DNA of 64,000 bases from Neptunomonas japonica JAMM 1380 (lineage in GTDB: Bacteria; Pseudomonadota; Gammaproteobacteria; Pseudomonadales; Balneatricaceae), in assembly GCF_016592555.1 (NCBI RefSeq), contig NZ_AP014546.1:1178001-1242000 (forward strand), given 5' to 3'. Shown one piece after another: positions 63,151-64,000 of this stretch. The notes under the pieces were generated by a model. The model was not told where the DNA came from, made no database searches, and saw nothing but the letters and a program-made list of their open reading frames with translations. Positions within the stretch are counted from its first letter, which is position 1; each line of letters opens with the position of its first letter. Both the position numbers and the translations under genes were made by a program.

Positions 63151-63954
63151 TTAAAACTCATTATTGAAAACAAGCTGTTCAATCATTTTCTTCATCATGT
63201 CGTAAGAAAGTGGTTTTGCACACAAGGCTGATACACCAGCGCTTTGAATGGCTGCAAGTTGGCTTTTGTTTTGTTCAGATGTGACCATCATTATTGGAAT
63301 GGTCGCTTGTTCACCATGCGTTCGAATATACTCAACCATCTCGCGGCCATCAATATTAGGCATGTTGTAGTCGGAAATGATTAGATCAAATGTTTGCTGT
63401 TTGAGTATATTGAGTGCTTGTGCGCCGTCGACTGCTTCCGTAATATCGTGAATGCCTAAGTTGTCGAGAATCTGGTGCAAATATTTACGAGAAACCAAGC
63501 TGTCATCGACAAGAAGTATTTTTAGGTTTTCAAATGCCTCTGTTTTGTCTTCATCTGGAGTATCAAGGTCAATCAAATAGTGCAGAGTGCTTTGTAGAGA
63601 AATGCCTAATTCTTTACGTGTAAAAGGCTTAGGTAAGATAGCAATAGCACCCGATTGTCTTATGGGTTCAAGATAACGATAGTGCGTTTCTGATGAAATC
63701 AGTAGAAATGTTATATTGCAAAGGTTAGGGTCCCCGCGCATCTCTTTAACAACCTCTGTACCTGTCATGTCAGGTAAATGCATGGATGATAAGACTATAT
63801 CGGGAGTTTGTAGCTGTATAGCGCTGAGTGCAGAACGTCCATCACTGAACTCATCAATATTATCTATTCCAAAGCTTTTCAGATGGTTAACGATAATCGT
63901 CCTTTGTACTCTTGACGGTTCAATGATGAGTACAAACAATTCTGAAAAATTCAT
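63151..63954 (-). CDS. Response regulator with two receiver domains, the first degenerate
   Basis: A 267-residue protein of two REC domains joined by a short linker, without a DNA-binding or enzymatic output. The second domain is complete: LLVDDSLVSRK with the acidic pair, the phospho-acceptor Asp in DLIISDYNMPNIDG, and the conserved Thr and Lys (MMVTSE, CAKPL). In the first domain the phospho-acceptor position reads VLSSMHLPDMTG, with Ser where Asp is expected, and only IIEPS in place of the DD pair. So only the second receiver should be phosphorylated. It converges on the chemoreceptor gene and may act in the same pathway. Confidence 0.85.
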   Translation of the reverse strand: MNFSELFVLIIEPSRVQRTIIVNHLKSFGIDNIDEFSDGRSALSAIQLQTPDIVLSSMHLPDMTGTEVVKEMRGDPNLCNITFLLISSETHYRYLEPIRQSGAIAILPKPFTRKELGISLQSTLHYLIDLDTPDEDKTEAFENLKILLVDDSLVSRKYLHQILDNLGIHDITEAVDGAQALNILKQQTFDLIISDYNMPNIDGREMVEYIRTHGEQATIPIMMVTSEQNKSQLAAIQSAGVSALCAKPLSYDMMKKMIEQLVFNNEF

Positions 63955-64000
63955 ATTAGATCTCTATATAACAAAAGCTAGTGTATTAGAGAATTAGTCT

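Noticed and set aside
1..64000. CRISPR arrays, tRNA genes, rRNA genes, prophage or insertion sequences
   Set aside because: No spaced direct repeats, no cloverleaf with CCA end, no transposase motifs or terminal inverted repeats were seen; the only tandem repeats are coding (dnaX Pro-Ala and the zrgA His-rich region).

Overview
The window is chromosomal DNA of a marine-type gammaproteobacterium, most like the Oceanospirillaceae (Neptuniibacter, Amphritea or Marinomonas relatives). This is inferred from protein character, moderate-to-low GC, and the dnaX-ybaB-recR, rnd-ycgL-ycgN and MoxR-DUF58-TgpA blocks. No tRNA, rRNA operon, CRISPR array, intact insertion sequence or prophage was seen. Functional names rest on motif reading and family knowledge, with no database search.

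Layout. 1-1068: partial NhaD antiporter and a divergent GIY-YIG protein. 1131-4437: Zur-box-controlled zinc uptake operon of the ZrgA type (His-rich ZrgA, ABC ATPase, FtsX-like permease, DUF3299 protein broken by a 1-nt frameshift in a T7 run). 4634-6578: methionine/glutamine-type aminotransferase with omega-amidase. 6594-13132: ChaN-like protein, ribosome hibernation factor, small conserved proteins, a periplasmic Lig E-type DNA ligase, a DnaJ-domain protein and a membrane diguanylate cyclase. 13294-18852: an unusual three-gene operon (RoxA-like di-haem cytochrome, cytochrome P450, membrane patatin-like lipase), the best candidate here for an undescribed pathway. 19167-23371: DUF1304, DUF3465, peroxiredoxin, a cytochrome b561/YceI pair with a divergent LysR regulator, and 4.5S SRP RNA.

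24019-29799: RimK glutamate ligase with an aspartoacylase-like deacylase and a retropepsin-like protease (RimB family), then MscS and MgtE, and a decayed CorA/ZntB-type transporter. 29900-39928: a copper-resistance island with CusCBA RND efflux, four c-type cytochromes and Met/His/Cys-rich periplasmic proteins. A strongly codon-biased second EF-G (fusA2) follows, then a relic of one island cytochrome with its haem motif destroyed.

43451-48430: dnaX-ybaB-recR-rnd-ycgL-ycgN. Here dnaX has 27 perfect CCAGCT repeats (Pro-Ala) followed by an E. coli-like A AAA AAG programmed frameshift signal. 48537-53265 (minus): rpsA with a three-hairpin leader, away from its usual cmk and ihfB partners, then an unknown coiled-coil membrane protein and the protease Prc. 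53409-56336: FKBP lipoprotein, M18 aminopeptidase, a small zinc-ribbon protein, and SlyD behind a long structured leader. 56485-61106: MoxR-DUF58-TgpA transglutaminase-YgjP metallopeptidase. 61308-63954: a chemoreceptor with an extra C-terminal sensor-like domain and a double-receiver response regulator whose first receiver has lost its phospho-acceptor Asp.
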